The position numbers and the translations under genes were made by a program. The notes beneath the pieces were generated by a model. The model was not told the DNA's origin. It made no database searches and saw nothing but the letters and a program-made list of their open reading frames with translations. 64,000 bases of DNA from Phytophthora sp. 'mugwort' (taxonomy: Eukaryota; Oomycota; Peronosporomycetes; Peronosporales; Peronosporaceae): the NCBI GenBank assembly GCA_033558025.1, contig JAUCEF010000008.1, positions 2,728,001-2,792,000 of the forward strand, read 5' to 3'. This document shows positions 10,150-21,383 of this stretch, piece by piece (the first letter of the stretch is position 1; each line of letters opens with the position of its first letter).

Positions 10150-11667
10150 ATGGTCGCCAACAAGCAGATCATCTCATTTTTCTTCACCCCGCTAGGTCAA
10201 TACCTATTTCGCTGCAACCTGTGCTGCCTCGATCGAAGACAAGTTCCGGGCTCGCGATACTCCAACCTAATTACCCACCTGCCTGGGCAGCATACGAGGC
10301 TCACTACGCGGTAACTGTCTCCAGCACAGCCGTTCCCTGTAGTCGTTTGGCTTCGTGTGCGAGGAAGCAAGCCATCTATTCCAGTGGATGAGGTGTATAC
10401 TTGAGCGGAACATGCCTATCCACGAGGTTGAAGATGTACTCACGAGCCATGAGCAAGTTGCGGTCTGTGACAGTCAAGGCTGTCAAGAAGTATATGGAAG
10501 GCATTGCCATTGCGGTCGGTCTCAAGCTCGAGATGGAGCTCGGAGCGCTTTTCGGCCTGCTGTTCAACGGCCGGACACATGCTGGTGTGCATTAAATCGC
10601 CCTCTACGCGGTCCACGAGGCAGATGGCGAGTTGCACGTTTCCCTACTGCCTATACCCACTAACCGATGGCACCCAGATGGTCGATACTTATGAGCTGTT
10701 TGAGAATGTTATTAGTGTGTGCAACAAGACCAAGGACGTGGTGGGGTTTCTGGTGGGTGACAACTGCAGTACAAAACCAGTGTATTGCGAACAAGATATA
10801 CATCCCGTTGGTCGGCTGTGCAAGCCACCTGTTCCGCTTGGCTGTAAACAAGTTCTTGGCGCCGTATGATACGCTTTATATGAGGTGAGTACCCTTATGG
10901 TGGTGCTACGTCGAGATAACAACTTTGCGGATCTCAAGAAGCACATCAAATTCTTACCTATCAAGCGCAACGTCACCCGTTGGTCTTCAACATTTACGAC
11001 GGTGCTGCGCTACATACGGAATCGGCCTAAGGTCAACAAGATGGAGGCTGTGAAGCCACTAATTCCGACTGTCAACAGGCACAGGAAATTGGCTTCACAG
11101 TTCGAGCATCTGAGGGAATTTGAGAGCATCTGTAAGCGGTGCAGCGCGACGACACTGATACTGCAGAGGTCCGCATGATGTTTGATGCCCTTGCTGCGGA
11201 GTATCCAGTCATGACGGAACATCTGAAGGCAACAGCGAGGATCGTCCGCACTAAATCTGGTATTGCCCATTTGACGCCTATTCAACGGTGCTCCCCATCA
11301 CTTGGTGAGGAGCATGACATCAACTCATCCGGAAGTGACGTGTCCGATTTTGTTTTTTTGGGGGGGGGCAATCTCTTCACGGTCGAGTTTATCTTCGCGA
11401 AGAAGCCAACGTGGCTGGCGACGCACACTACTTCGTTGGTTGGGTTGGTTTCCCGCGACGAGCGTGGCAACCGACTCGCCACAAGAAATCATCGATGATT
11501 TTGAGAGGGAGGGGCTGGGCACTGTGTGGCCCGTCGATCGGCGAACATTCATACTAACAGGACTGCTTACCGGGACAAGCGGAAGAGGAAGACGAGTACT
11601 ACCTCCGGTCCGAAAGACAATGGCCACTGTTCATATTGCACCATTGAAGACAAACGAATCAGAATGA
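10150..11667 (+). pseudogene. hAT-family transposase remnant with BED finger
   Basis: Read across frames, the stretch begins with a BED zinc finger at about 10170-10290 (FRCNLCCLDRRQVPGSRYSN followed by LITHLPGQH, giving C-x2-C and a closing His pair). It continues with FQWMRCILERNMPIHEVEDV (about 10376-10435) and LRSVTVKAVKKYMEGIAIAV. Next come GALFGLLFNGRTHAGVH (degenerate first catalytic region) and FLVGDNCST at about 10748-10774, where the second catalytic Asp is expected. LVGCASHLFRLAVNKFLAPYD, RNVTRWSST and FEHLREFESICKRC follow. All are in hAT order. Many frameshifts are present, and a G9 run (11360-11368) lies near the 3' end. Confidence 0.75.
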
Positions 11668-11764
11668 AGGTAATATATAGCTCAGTATTACCGTTATCCC
11701 ACTGTAGTTTGATTCTAGAGCGACAGCTGCATCGCCTCAGCGAAACATTGGAGACATCGTGACA

Positions 11765-13116
11765 GTTTATCTGCTCTTATCAGTGCATCCTTCTTCGATG
11801 AGGAATGTCGTAGCTTTGCCCCCAGCAACAAGCATCAACTCTTCAAATACACTTTGCAGCATAAGAAAACACTTGTTAGTAGTGACACTATCCATCTTCT
11901 CGAATGCAGCATCCACGGCTTCAATGAGCCCGTCAACATCTCGAGTCTGTTTGTTGTACTGCAACGACTGCAGCAAGTTGAACCAGCCCAAAATCAAAGA
12001 CGTTGAAGTCGGGGCTTCGCGGTGCTGATGGGCAAACTTGATTGACCATCCGCCCGCCGTTACAGACGCTTTCACTGCGGCCGATCTGAGGCACGGTGGG
12101 GCGGGGCATTGTCCTGCTGTATGACTACCTGCTCTTTGTTCTATACACAAATATAGTAAGCACAAATATTGATACAGCACAAATTAGCAAAATCACTTAC
12201 CGGGCCAAACTCGCTTGATGGCGGGAATGACATGCTGTGTTAGCATGTGTTCATAGACATCTTTCGTCATCTCGACTGGAGTCGTGACTGCAATGCCCTT
12301 CGGGCGGTTTTTGCTGTTACGGACGGCCAGCCTGGTCTCCATCACTGGCCACAGGCCCACCTTGCCGTCAAAGGTCATGCGGTGGTGAGCGTCGTACCGC
12401 GGACGTGCCACCGCCACCAAAAACATAACCTTCGTGCGATGGGTTTTGTTCTTGGTAATGGCGCGGCGGGGGGGGGGGGGGGGGGCAGTCTCATCCCAGG
12501 TAAGGTAGTACGTGTTGCGGTTGCGGTGCACGTAGAACCATTTTTCATCAACATGCACAACGTTTTGCATGTCAACGAATTGGTGTATGCGCTCACCTAA
12601 TTGACAGAATAGCATGCATATCACGTCAGACCGATAACTCATTACCAGATAACTAGGCAACCAAAATTCTTACCAGGAAGTTCTTTCACGAATGATCGCG
12701 CAAATTGGCGACGCTTCGTCATGTGCTCAGGCGTAAGTAGCGGCTTCGGCACCACGATGACTCGCTGGAGCACGCTGCGCTCTTTTAAGCGTCAAAAGAG
12801 CTGGGTTCGCGGGATTCCAGTCGAGGCTGCGAGGCCCGGAGCGTGGTCCGACTCTCCACTGGAGTCGCCTCGATCTTGGCCTTAAACTCGCCTTCCGTGA
12901 AAGCACGACGGTGGCCGCGGTTGCTACGCCGCTGGACGATCACAGTGGCACGGCCACACCACAACTGTGCACGGTGTTGCGATGGCAACCAAAGCGTGTT
13001 GCTGCCTCGGATATAGCTCCCCGTGGAAGCTTTCCACAGGTGGCCATGTCCGAGAGGAAGAGCACGATCTCCAGTCTCACAGACGGTAGATCCTTCGAGT
13101 TGGGCGAGCGGGGCAT
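11765..13116 (-). pseudogene. IS630-like transposase with candidate introns
   Basis: The start ATG is at 13116-13114 (MPRSPNSKDLPSVRLEIVLF). An HTH region follows, with AATRFGCHRNTVH, then, after a frame change, FTEGEFKAKIEATPVESRTT. A GT-AG intron fits 12597-12673 and joins KELPG to ERIHQFVDMQ in frame. Exon 2 carries NVVHVDEKWFYVHR, with the first catalytic Asp, then TKVMFLVAVARPRYDA, FDGKVGLWP and NSKNRPKGIAV. A second GT-AG candidate (12141-12200) leads to EQVVIQQDNAPPHRASD, with the second catalytic Asp, but shifts the frame by one. A further frame change separates SPDFNVFDFG from NLLQSLQYNKQTRDVDGLIE, which ends at about 11765. An 18-G run (12468-12485) encodes prolines on the minus strand. 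Domain order is complete, but the frame is broken. Confidence 0.78.
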
Positions 13117-14367
13117 CTTGAGGACGGCTGGTAACTGGGAGAGTAAATTGTGTTGTGAAGCTTACCTCGGCGCGAGTTTTGGCGCCACCAACTTCGGCGA
13201 CAGAATTAATGGCTCATAGCCAACAAATTAAATTTGACCAATCAAAACCGCAATTACCGTTATGTTGACACACAACGTTGAAGTGACCATTGTCTCTCGG
13301 ACCGGAGGTAGTATAGATAAATTAAATATAAATTGGCAATATTTACTATTGCAGTGGCATAAATTGCCATTTTTATTAGTGAGATGACTGCTGGCCAATA
13401 CAATTTGATTCTGTATTGGTGGACCTCTGGGCAGTATGCTGGCACCCCAAGTCGGATGCACCCATGCGAAATGGACTTAGTGTTCCGTACTCGTTTCAGG
13501 TATTAGTGAGTTGTAGAGTTCATGGTGCACCGCAATCGTTGACATGGAGCCGGTGATCGAGGGACGAGCAACAGTTTTGCTTCAGGTTGGTCAATATCCG
13601 CTACGTATCATAAAAAAACTTGGTGGTACTAAAAGTTTGTCTGTTACGGACAAAGAAAACTTGTGAGCTAGAGGGATATTATAGTCTTGTTGGGGTTCTT
13701 GTACGGTGGGTCTAGGCTGGAAGAGGTTATCCTAGTGGGTTGGGCCTGACCACAGCAAGAGTCCGATATAAGTCAAGCGTGTGCCAATATCTAGTATCTA
13801 TGGTGTGATTTATCTGGACGTATTAATACATCGAATCATTCCCTTCTTTTTTTCGAGGCAAATATGATCCTTGCGAAACGAAAGGCTTGTGACTGCGTGT
13901 CTGTATTTACGGAAGGACCTTAAATTCACGTGCGTCTTAGCCCACTTAAAACACTAGACCAGGTTTTCTTGCCTCGACATTACCGGAACGTCGGACATCC
14001 TTACATAAATGCTGCAAGTCTCAGGCGCCATACTTTGACTGTACATTATTCCTCACGAAATGTGAAATCGACCCGGCCGTTACCGGTGCCAGAACGGTCG
14101 CACCATAATAAAGCCCCTACTGGGAAAGCCGCACGCCATCAACAGCCACGTGCGACGTGTGAACAGTACAACAATGGGAGACTTCCGCCGTAACGACCCG
14201 CCGCTCGGTCAGTTTTGCTGAGCCCATGAACCAGGCCCCGCACGGCCGAGCGGAGGCTCACTTTGCGACTTTCTACGCGTCCCGCCCGTCCCCAGTCAAA
14301 CCTTAAAGGCCAAGAGAGAGAGAGAGAGAGACACCACACACACAGTCGACTATTTTTCTAGAGCGCC
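13117..14367. promoter_or_regulatory. Upstream region of the ABC transporter
   Basis: No supported gene. The left part (13117-13500) is the 5' flank of the minus-strand IS630-like element. The last few hundred bases are GC-rich and should include the promoter and 5' UTR of the ABC transporter. An (AG)9 microsatellite at 14313-14330, followed by a CA-rich stretch, lies 38 to 55 nt before the ATG. A clear oomycete initiator was not seen. Confidence 0.4.
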
Positions 14368-17300
14368 ATGCCGACGGAGGATAAACGCAGCCTACTCCAA
14401 CCGGAGGCCCCGGCGGCCACCGAAGCGGTGCCACAGGTGTACCGGTCGCTCAACTTCCGCAGTCTGCAAGACCCGTACTCGCATCGCGGCGGCGACACCA
14501 TGGCCAGCCACTACAGCACCCTGCAAACCGAGAACCTTGAAGCGATGCTCAACGGCGGCCTCGAGCGTTTCTACAAAAAGTACAACCACTTGTCCCGTAA
14601 AATCAATTTGCAACTACCAACGCCCGAAGTGCGTTTCGAGAACCTGTCGTTCTCTGTGCAGGTGCCTGCAAGTGTAGCTGGCCATAATACGGTGGGCTCC
14701 CATCTGAGCTCCATCTTCACGCCGTGGCAGAAGGTGGACATGATGACCAAGCACGCGCTGCATCCGATGAGCGGCATCATCAAACCAGGTTCCATGACGC
14801 TGATCCTGGCCAACCCGGGCGCCGGCAAGTCGACGTTCCTCAAGGCACTGGCCGGCAAGCTACAGGACAACAAGCAGACGGAGATCGGCGGCGAGATCCT
14901 GTACTCGGGCTTGAAAGGCGACGAGATTGACCTGATCAAGCTCGTGGGTCTCGTCGACCAGACGGACAACCATATCCCGACACTGACTGTCCGTGAGACG
15001 TTCAAGTTCGCGGACATGTGTGTCAATGGACGTCCAGAAGACCAGCCCGAAGAGATGCGCGACATCGCGGCGCTACGCACAGAGCTGTTCTTGCAGATTC
15101 TGGGGCTGGAGACCTGCGCTGACACGGTTGTCGGTGACGCTCTGCTACGAGGTGTGAGTGGCGGTGAGCGAAAGCGTGTAACTGTCGGTGAAGTGCTGGT
15201 AGGTGGTCAGAGCTTGTTCCTGTGCGATGAAATCTCCACGGGTCTGGACAGCGCCGCCACGTTTGATATCGTCAAGTCGATGCGTATGTGGTGCAAAACG
15301 TTGGGCGGATCGGTCATTGTCGCCTTGCTGCAGCCAACGCCTGAGGTTGTCGAGATGTTTGACGACATATTGATGATCCACGAGGGCCACATGGTGTACC
15401 ACGGACCGAGGACGGACATTTTAGACTACTTTGAGAAGCTTGGCTTCACGTGTCCACCACGCGTCGATCCTGCCGATTTCTTGATTGAGGTGACGTCGGG
15501 GCGAGGTCACCGGTACGCGAACGGTAGTGTCGAGACGACGAACCTCCCGGTTACACCCGAGGAACTCAACAATTTGTTCTGTCAATCGGATATTTACAAG
15601 GACACTCATGAAGCCATCAGCAAGGGCTTCAATGAGCACCATTTCGAGAATGCTGAAGACTTTAAGAAGGCCAAAAGTGTCGCGAATCTGGCGCGCTCCA
15701 AGCAGAACTCGGAGTTCGGGTTGGCGTTCGTCCCGAGCACGCTCCTGCTACTGAACCGGCAGAAACTCATCTGGCTCCGTGACCCGCCGTTACTGTGGGG
15801 CAAGTTGATTGAAGCTCTCGTGATTGGTCTCGTCATGGGAATGATCTACTTCAACGTGAGCTCGACATACTACCTGCGCATGATCTTCTTCAGTATCGCG
15901 TTGTTCCAACGCCAAGCGTGGCAGCAGATCACCATCTCGTTCCAGTTAAGAAAAGTCTTCTACAAGCAACGTCCGCGCAACTTCTTCCGTACGACGTCAT
16001 ATGCCATAGCTGAGAGTGTGGTGCAGATCCCCGTGAACGTGGCAGTGTCGTTCGTTCTGGGCACGCTCTTCTACTTTATGAGTGGTTTGACCCGAACGTT
16101 CGAGAAGTACATCGTGTTCTACCTCGTGTTGCTATGCTTTCAGCACGCAATTAGTGCGTACATGACGATGCTGAGCTCTCTGTCACCGAGTATTACGGTG
16201 GGCCAGGCGCTTGCTTCGATCTCGGTGAGCTTCTTCCTGCTCTTCTCGGGCAACATTATCCTTGCCGACTTAATCCCGGGCTACTGGATCTGGATGTATT
16301 GGTTCAGTCCTATCTCGTGGGCTCTACGCAGCAACATGCTGTCCGAGTTTTCGAGCGACCGCTACACTGACGACCAAAGCAAGAAGTTCCTCGACAGCTT
16401 CTCCATCTCAGAGGGTACAGAGTATATCTGGTTCGGCATTGGAGTTCTAGCGCTTTACTACTTCTTCTTTACGACGCTCAACGGTATGGCACTGCACTAC
16501 ATCCGCTACGAGAAGTACAAGGGTGTGAGTGTCAAGACGATGACGGATAACACGTCCAACGACGAGGTGTACGTGGAAGTGGGCACACCGAGTGCTCCCA
16601 ACGGTGGCGTTGTGAAGAGTGGCGGTCTGCCATTTACACCGTCGAACCTGTGCATCAAAGACCTCGAATACTTCGTGACACTGCCGTCGGGTGAGGAGAA
16701 GCAGCTTCTGCGCGGCATCACGGCGCACTTCGAGCCTGGTCGGATGGTGGCGCTCATGGGCGCGACGGGAGCCGGCAAGACGACGCTGATGGATGTGATC
16801 GCCGGACGCAAGACGGGCGGCCGCGTCGTCGGAGACATTATCGTGAACGGCGAGCTGAAGAACCCAGCCAACTTCAGCCGTATCACGGCGTATTGTGAGC
16901 AGATGGACATCCACTCGGAGGCTGCGACGATCTATGAGGCGCTGGTGTTCTCGGCGAGCTTGCGTCTGCCGCCAAACTTTACCAAGGAAGAGCGGATGAA
17001 TCTGGTGAACGAGACACTGGAGTTGCTGGAACTGACTCCGATCTCTAGTGCAATGGTTGGTAGTCTATCCGTTGAGCAAAAGAAACGCGTGACGATCGGT
17101 GTGGAAGTGGTGTCTAACCCGAGTATCCTGTTCCTGGACGAACCTACGAGTGGTTTGGACGCTCGTTCGGCTCTGATCGTGATGCGCGGCGTGCAGTCGA
17201 TTGCCCGTACGGGTCGTACGGTGCTGTGCACGATCCACCAGCCTAGTATTTCAATCTTCGAGCTGTTCGACGGGCTGCTGTTGCTCCAGAAAGGAGGCTA

Positions 17301-18423
17301 TACGGCGTATTTCGGTGAACTGGGGGTGGACTCGGTGAAGATGCTCGAGTACTTCGCTTCAATCCCCGGCACGATGGAGATCCGTCCGCAGTATAACCCG
17401 GCCACGTACATGCTGGAGGTGATCGGTGCCGGCATTGGCCGTGACGTGAAGGATTACTCACTGGAATACAAGAACAGCGAGCTTTACCAGTCAAACCGCG
17501 AGCGCACGCTGCAGCTGGCCGAGGTCTCGGAAGAATTTATCTGCCACTCGACGCTCAATTACAAACCAATTGCGACGGGCCTCTGGAATCAGCTAAAAGA
17601 ACTCACGAAGAAGCAGCAGCTCACGTATTGGCGCAACCCACAGTACAACTTCATGCGTGTCTTCCTCTTCCCGTTGTTTGCTGTGATCTTCGGTACGACG
17701 TTCTACCAGTTGTCAGCAGCAAGCGTCAAGAAGATCAACTCGCACATCGGTCTCATTTACAACAGTATGGATTTCATCGGTGTGATTAACCTCATGACGG
17801 TGCTGGAGGTGACGTGTGCCGAACGCGCCGTGTTCTATCGCGAACGGATGTCGAACTACTACGGTCCATTGCCATACAGTTTATCGCTGTGGTTCGCAGA
17901 GGTGCCGTACCTGATCGTTGTGATTATACTGTTCGTGACGATCGAGTACTGGCTGGTGGGCTGGAGTGACAATGCTGGCGACTTCTTCTTCTTCATGCTC
18001 ATCTTCTACCTGTACACGTCGGTGTGCACGTACGTGGGTCAGTGGATGTCTGCGCTCATGCCGAACGAGAAGGTGGCGAACGTGGCGGTGGGTGCGTTGT
18101 CGTGTCTGTTTAACCTGTTTTCGGGTTACCTGTTGCCGCGCACTGCCATGAAGCATGGTTACAAGTGGTTCCAGTACCTCATGCCGTCGAGTTACTCGCT
18201 GGCAGCGCTCGTGGGCGTCCAGTTCGGTAATGACCAGGATATCATCGCCGTGACGGCAAATAACTCGACCAAGCAGATGACGGTGGCTGACTACGTCGCT
18301 AACACGTACGACTTCCGTCCGGATAGCAAGTACAACTTCATGGTGGGGCTTCTTGTGATCTGGGCCGTGGTGCAGCTAGCCATCTACCTCACGTTCAAGT
18401 ACGTGAGTCACCTCAAGAGATAA
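14368..18423 (+). CDS. Full-size PDR/ABCG-type ABC transporter
   Basis: An intact single-exon frame of 1351 codons, within the normal range for full-size PDR transporters. The order is NBD1, TMD1, NBD2, TMD2, the reverse topology of the ABCG subfamily. NBD1 has Walker A NPGAGKST (149-156), signature VSGGE (263-267) and Walker B LFLCDE (283-288). NBD2 has Walker A GATGAGKTT (798-806), a degenerate signature LSVEQ (900-904) and Walker B ILFLDEPTSGLD (from 920). Two hydrophobic blocks follow, at about 480-720 and 1110-1345. Members export drugs, phytoalexins or lipids across the plasma membrane using ATP. The NBD1 Walker A lysine is kept, unlike many fungal PDR proteins, while the NBD2 signature is degenerate, so one of the two composite ATP sites is probably non-canonical. 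The ATG at 14368 is the first in frame after a purine-rich leader. Substrate cannot be told from sequence. Confidence 0.95.
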   Translation: MPTEDKRSLLQPEAPAATEAVPQVYRSLNFRSLQDPYSHRGGDTMASHYSTLQTENLEAMLNGGLERFYKKYNHLSRKINLQLPTPEVRFENLSFSVQVPASVAGHNTVGSHLSSIFTPWQKVDMMTKHALHPMSGIIKPGSMTLILANPGAGKSTFLKALAGKLQDNKQTEIGGEILYSGLKGDEIDLIKLVGLVDQTDNHIPTLTVRETFKFADMCVNGRPEDQPEEMRDIAALRTELFLQILGLETCADTVVGDALLRGVSGGERKRVTVGEVLVGGQSLFLCDEISTGLDSAATFDIVKSMRMWCKTLGGSVIVALLQPTPEVVEMFDDILMIHEGHMVYHGPRTDILDYFEKLGFTCPPRVDPADFLIEVTSGRGHRYANGSVETTNLPVTPEELNNLFCQSDIYKDTHEAISKGFNEHHFENAEDFKKAKSVANLARSKQNSEFGLAFVPSTLLLLNRQKLIWLRDPPLLWGKLIEALVIGLVMGMIYFNVSSTYYLRMIFFSIALFQRQAWQQITISFQLRKVFYKQRPRNFFRTTSYAIAESVVQIPVNVAVSFVLGTLFYFMSGLTRTFEKYIVFYLVLLCFQHAISAYMTMLSSLSPSITVGQALASISVSFFLLFSGNIILADLIPGYWIWMYWFSPISWALRSNMLSEFSSDRYTDDQSKKFLDSFSISEGTEYIWFGIGVLALYYFFFTTLNGMALHYIRYEKYKGVSVKTMTDNTSNDEVYVEVGTPSAPNGGVVKSGGLPFTPSNLCIKDLEYFVTLPSGEEKQLLRGITAHFEPGRMVALMGATGAGKTTLMDVIAGRKTGGRVVGDIIVNGELKNPANFSRITAYCEQMDIHSEAATIYEALVFSASLRLPPNFTKEERMNLVNETLELLELTPISSAMVGSLSVEQKKRVTIGVEVVSNPSILFLDEPTSGLDARSALIVMRGVQSIARTGRTVLCTIHQPSISIFELFDGLLLLQKGGYTAYFGELGVDSVKMLEYFASIPGTMEIRPQYNPATYMLEVIGAGIGRDVKDYSLEYKNSELYQSNRERTLQLAEVSEEFICHSTLNYKPIATGLWNQLKELTKKQQLTYWRNPQYNFMRVFLFPLFAVIFGTTFYQLSAASVKKINSHIGLIYNSMDFIGVINLMTVLEVTCAERAVFYRERMSNYYGPLPYSLSLWFAEVPYLIVVIILFVTIEYWLVGWSDNAGDFFFFMLIFYLYTSVCTYVGQWMSALMPNEKVANVAVGALSCLFNLFSGYLLPRTAMKHGYKWFQYLMPSSYSLAALVGVQFGNDQDIIAVTANNSTKQMTVADYVANTYDFRPDSKYNFMVGLLVIWAVVQLAIYLTFKYVSHLKR

Positions 18424-18733
18424 ACGGGACTCTTGGCTGGGAAGCGAGAAGCCCAGTTGTACTTTGGATTGCATGGAACACAAATACACATAACTTTTAT
18501 TCCATACTGGGCAGATAATGCCGTCTTTTTTAGTGGAATAACGCTGAAATGGGAGCCATTTCTACTGGAAAACGCTTCCATTATTGCCACTGTTTTACAT
18601 TTCCACTCTATTATTTTTACTGTTTTAAGCAGGTGTTCTTATATTGCTTACTGTTTATTTCCTGCTACAGTGACAATATATTTTAAGTATTTTACTGTTT
18701 TAAACCGGTGTTCTTATATCCCTGCTACAGTTA
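18424..18733. other. 3' flank of ABC gene with partial tandem duplication
   Basis: AT-rich sequence. The phrase TTTACTGTTTTAA followed by GGTGTTCTTATAT and CCTGCTACAG occurs twice (about 18612-18670 and 18690-18730), a diverged local duplication. No gene is seen. The polyadenylation region of the ABC gene should lie here. Confidence 0.5.
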
Positions 18734-18967
18734 TTAGTCTGAGTTACAATTAGTCTGCGTTCGGAACAAAATTAGTGCGTTCGATATTTTTTTAGTCTAA
18801 ACCAGACTAATTCATGTGGCCTAAAATCTTAGTCTTCAAAATTAGTCTGGGCACAAATGTCCAAGATTAGTCGGCTTATCTTAGCGAAGTGGGTTATGAT
18901 AAACAGCGTAGGTCACGAGGCACTCGTCTAGATCATAGTAACTGCATTTTCGTCAAGCTCAGACTAA
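18734..18967. repeat. MITE-like element built from TTAGTC motifs
   Basis: TTAGTCTGAG at 18734-18743 is mirrored by CTCAGACTAA at 18958-18967, giving 10-bp perfect inverted ends about 234 bp apart. Between and just beyond them the core TTAGTC or its complement recurs many times (for example TTAGTCT 18792-18798 against AGACTAA 18804-18810, an internal hairpin). The density of one hexamer in both orientations is unlike the surrounding DNA. A small non-autonomous DNA transposon is the simplest reading; the target duplication was not resolved. Confidence 0.5.
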
Positions 18968-21383
18968 TTTGCAGTTTCATAATTAGTCAATACTTAATAT
19001 TAATCTATGCCAGCTTGGTTCAGACTATTTAGTGTAGTCACTGTAGTTAGTAGTTTAGGGTCTGTTAGACCTTCGGCTCGAATCTCGACCAGCACTCTTG
19101 ATTTCGACCAAATACAGGAACGCACGAATAGTCTGATCAAATCCCATTTGGGATCCAGAATTCTCGAAAATCGATCCGCTACGGACCGAATCACCCAATA
19201 AGGTATTAGAGCTAAACCAAGCACCCTGTAGACGCATGCAATTCCGAATCCACCGCGAACCCCCCCCCCGCCACTTTGGCCTTGGCTTATCAACTGGCGG
19301 TACTTTGTAGTATGGTCGTCCAGATCCGTGCACTCACGCTGCTTCAGTGCATACAGCTTGTCTTTCAGTCTTTTCAGCAGGTCCGCACAGATGAATTCAT
19401 TTTTAATGTCGTAGCCACTTCCGTAGTACTGTCAATTGTGTTCCACTCAGTCGTGAACCATGCAACTGCCTGACCACGCAAGTTTCAAACCGGCATAGTT
19501 AGCACGCGATTTTGGTTGATGGGGTTCTCGTCATCGACATTTTTCGCTTAAGAAATAGTCGCGCTCGGTCGAACGACTCGTTCAAAAGCCCAGCGTAGTG
19601 CGGCATGGTGATGACCTCTACTCTCTTCTCGGTCTGCGGTCTCTCCGTGAGTCTCTTCATCAGGCTAAGGCTTCGCCATAGCCATACAGACACATGAGAT
19701 GACAATATAGCCACGCGAAACAGCTATACAGCCACGCAAAAGGCCATACAGCCATCGCACAATATACACTCACACCAAATCGCCGTACAGCGATCGCACA
19801 CCATACAGCCAAGGAAAACCGTCCTCCAGCAGTCGCGGAATCGACACGGCAATACGGACACATAGCCAAAACCCGGTCAGTTTGTTTCATAATTTATAAA
19901 TCACTACGTTGTCCAGATCTGGTGTGTGTGGTTCATTACCGTTCCGGCTCAGTTTAGATGGTTGCCAATCGGCACCTTGCTTCTCAAGCAAGAAACGTTC
20001 TTGTCGTTGGCCACAACCAAACGAGCCACACATTTAACTTTTCAGTATGCTTGATGGAAATTATTTTACAAAATAAATGGCGTTGAGGATACGGTTTTTA
20101 TCAAATTTGAGAGCTCATCGTAGCCGTATCACCGCTGTTCTCCGCTGATCGTTCTGTCATTCGCTATGTATAAATCCAGAGCTGTTCCGTGCGCACGCTT
20201 TTTTTGTATATAACGAATTAATAATAACAAACCGCGCTACGCCCAAAAACAAGCTATGAAATTTCGAGATGGGAGGAGATGTCAAAGGCCATGCACTGCC
20301 GCAAATTATTTGGACGTTATAACCACGATGTAGTTTAAACAATTCGCATCTGGGGAATGAGACACCGTCCTCCACTTGGCAAACTATTTGGGGCGGGGAG
20401 AATATCAACTATAATAGACCCAATGCTTCACGCAAACCCGCTATATTCAGACCAAGATACACCAATCCGCCGTGAATCCGGCGTCGAACCGTCAACGCTC
20501 TTGGGCTTAAACGATTCTGGCTCGATGTCGCCCCACGCATTCTTGCATTAATACTCCACAGCTGGCCGAATGTGGGATTTGTGGGCAGAACCAGTGGTGT
20601 CTGCTCAGGCTGTCTACCGTAAGTTACTGTCCAGTACGCTCGAGCTGCGCCGCCCAGCTGCTCGTCCGCAGGCAGCGCGCTCAAGTGACCATCAATCAAA
20701 GATATGGCGGCTGCAATACGACCACTGTTGCTCGACATGTCGTTATTGCCGATGTCACTTGCTGACATAGATAAACACAGCCCGAATTTGAAGGATGCTT
20801 GTCTACATATACGTTTAGGACAAAAAACAATGACGCATAAAACTTCAGGATCTCATCGTATTTGCGACGCATAAATTGGTGATTCGTAACCTGGTTTGTG
20901 CTCGGCAGCAAGGCTCCAAAACCGACGTCAGCAGCAGTAACATATCCTAGTCGGACTCGACTAGCACAACAACTTGGTATGCGATGCATTATGTGTAGGC
21001 TTCAGCAGTATTGGCCCAGCAGCAGGCCATTCAATCTCCTTCATCTTTTCAGCCAACCGACGAGCTTAAGCTCGAAAGCGTAAGCATCCGTCTTCTATGA
21101 CGAGCTCCATCTGATGCCGCGCTCCATAATGAATCTACTGCTCCGAGATAGCTCACCCATCTTCAACATTAGCACTGCTGAGAGTGTTGAAGGTAATGAT
21201 AGGCTCATAAATCAGGGGTTAATAGCATCAGCACTTTTGCTTGTATCATCGATCCTGACACACTTTCAAAATTTTACTAGGTCCAGTATCACTTGATCCT
21301 GATCCGAGTATCAATATTATATCAAATAATGGTACGTGTATTCGATAGCAGTCTTTGAACTACGCGAAGCTTGTCGCCATCAC
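18968..21383. other. Repeat-rich non-coding interval
   Basis: No gene is supported. More TTAGTC copies lie up to about 19030, and a C10 run at 19260-19269. A degenerate short tandem array of phrases like CATACAGCCA with CGCA occupies about 19676-19820. The rest has only short overlapping frames. The part next to 21384 is probably the 3' non-coding end of the minus-strand hAT remnant. Confidence 0.45.
19676..19820. repeat. Degenerate tandem array (CATACAGCC-type units)
   Basis: Units resembling GCCATACAGCCACGCAAAA recur six or seven times with drift (for example at 19679, 19722, 19745 and 19801). The frames through it are low-complexity and not gene-like. Confidence 0.5.

Noticed and set aside
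16447..16914. 155-codon minus-strand frame inside the ABC transporter
   Set aside because: Shadow of a strongly coding sense frame with high GC third positions; no own motifs.
20409..20768. 119-codon minus-strand frame near the hAT remnant
   Set aside because: No hAT or other motif and in conflict with frames on the opposite strand; left as unassigned.
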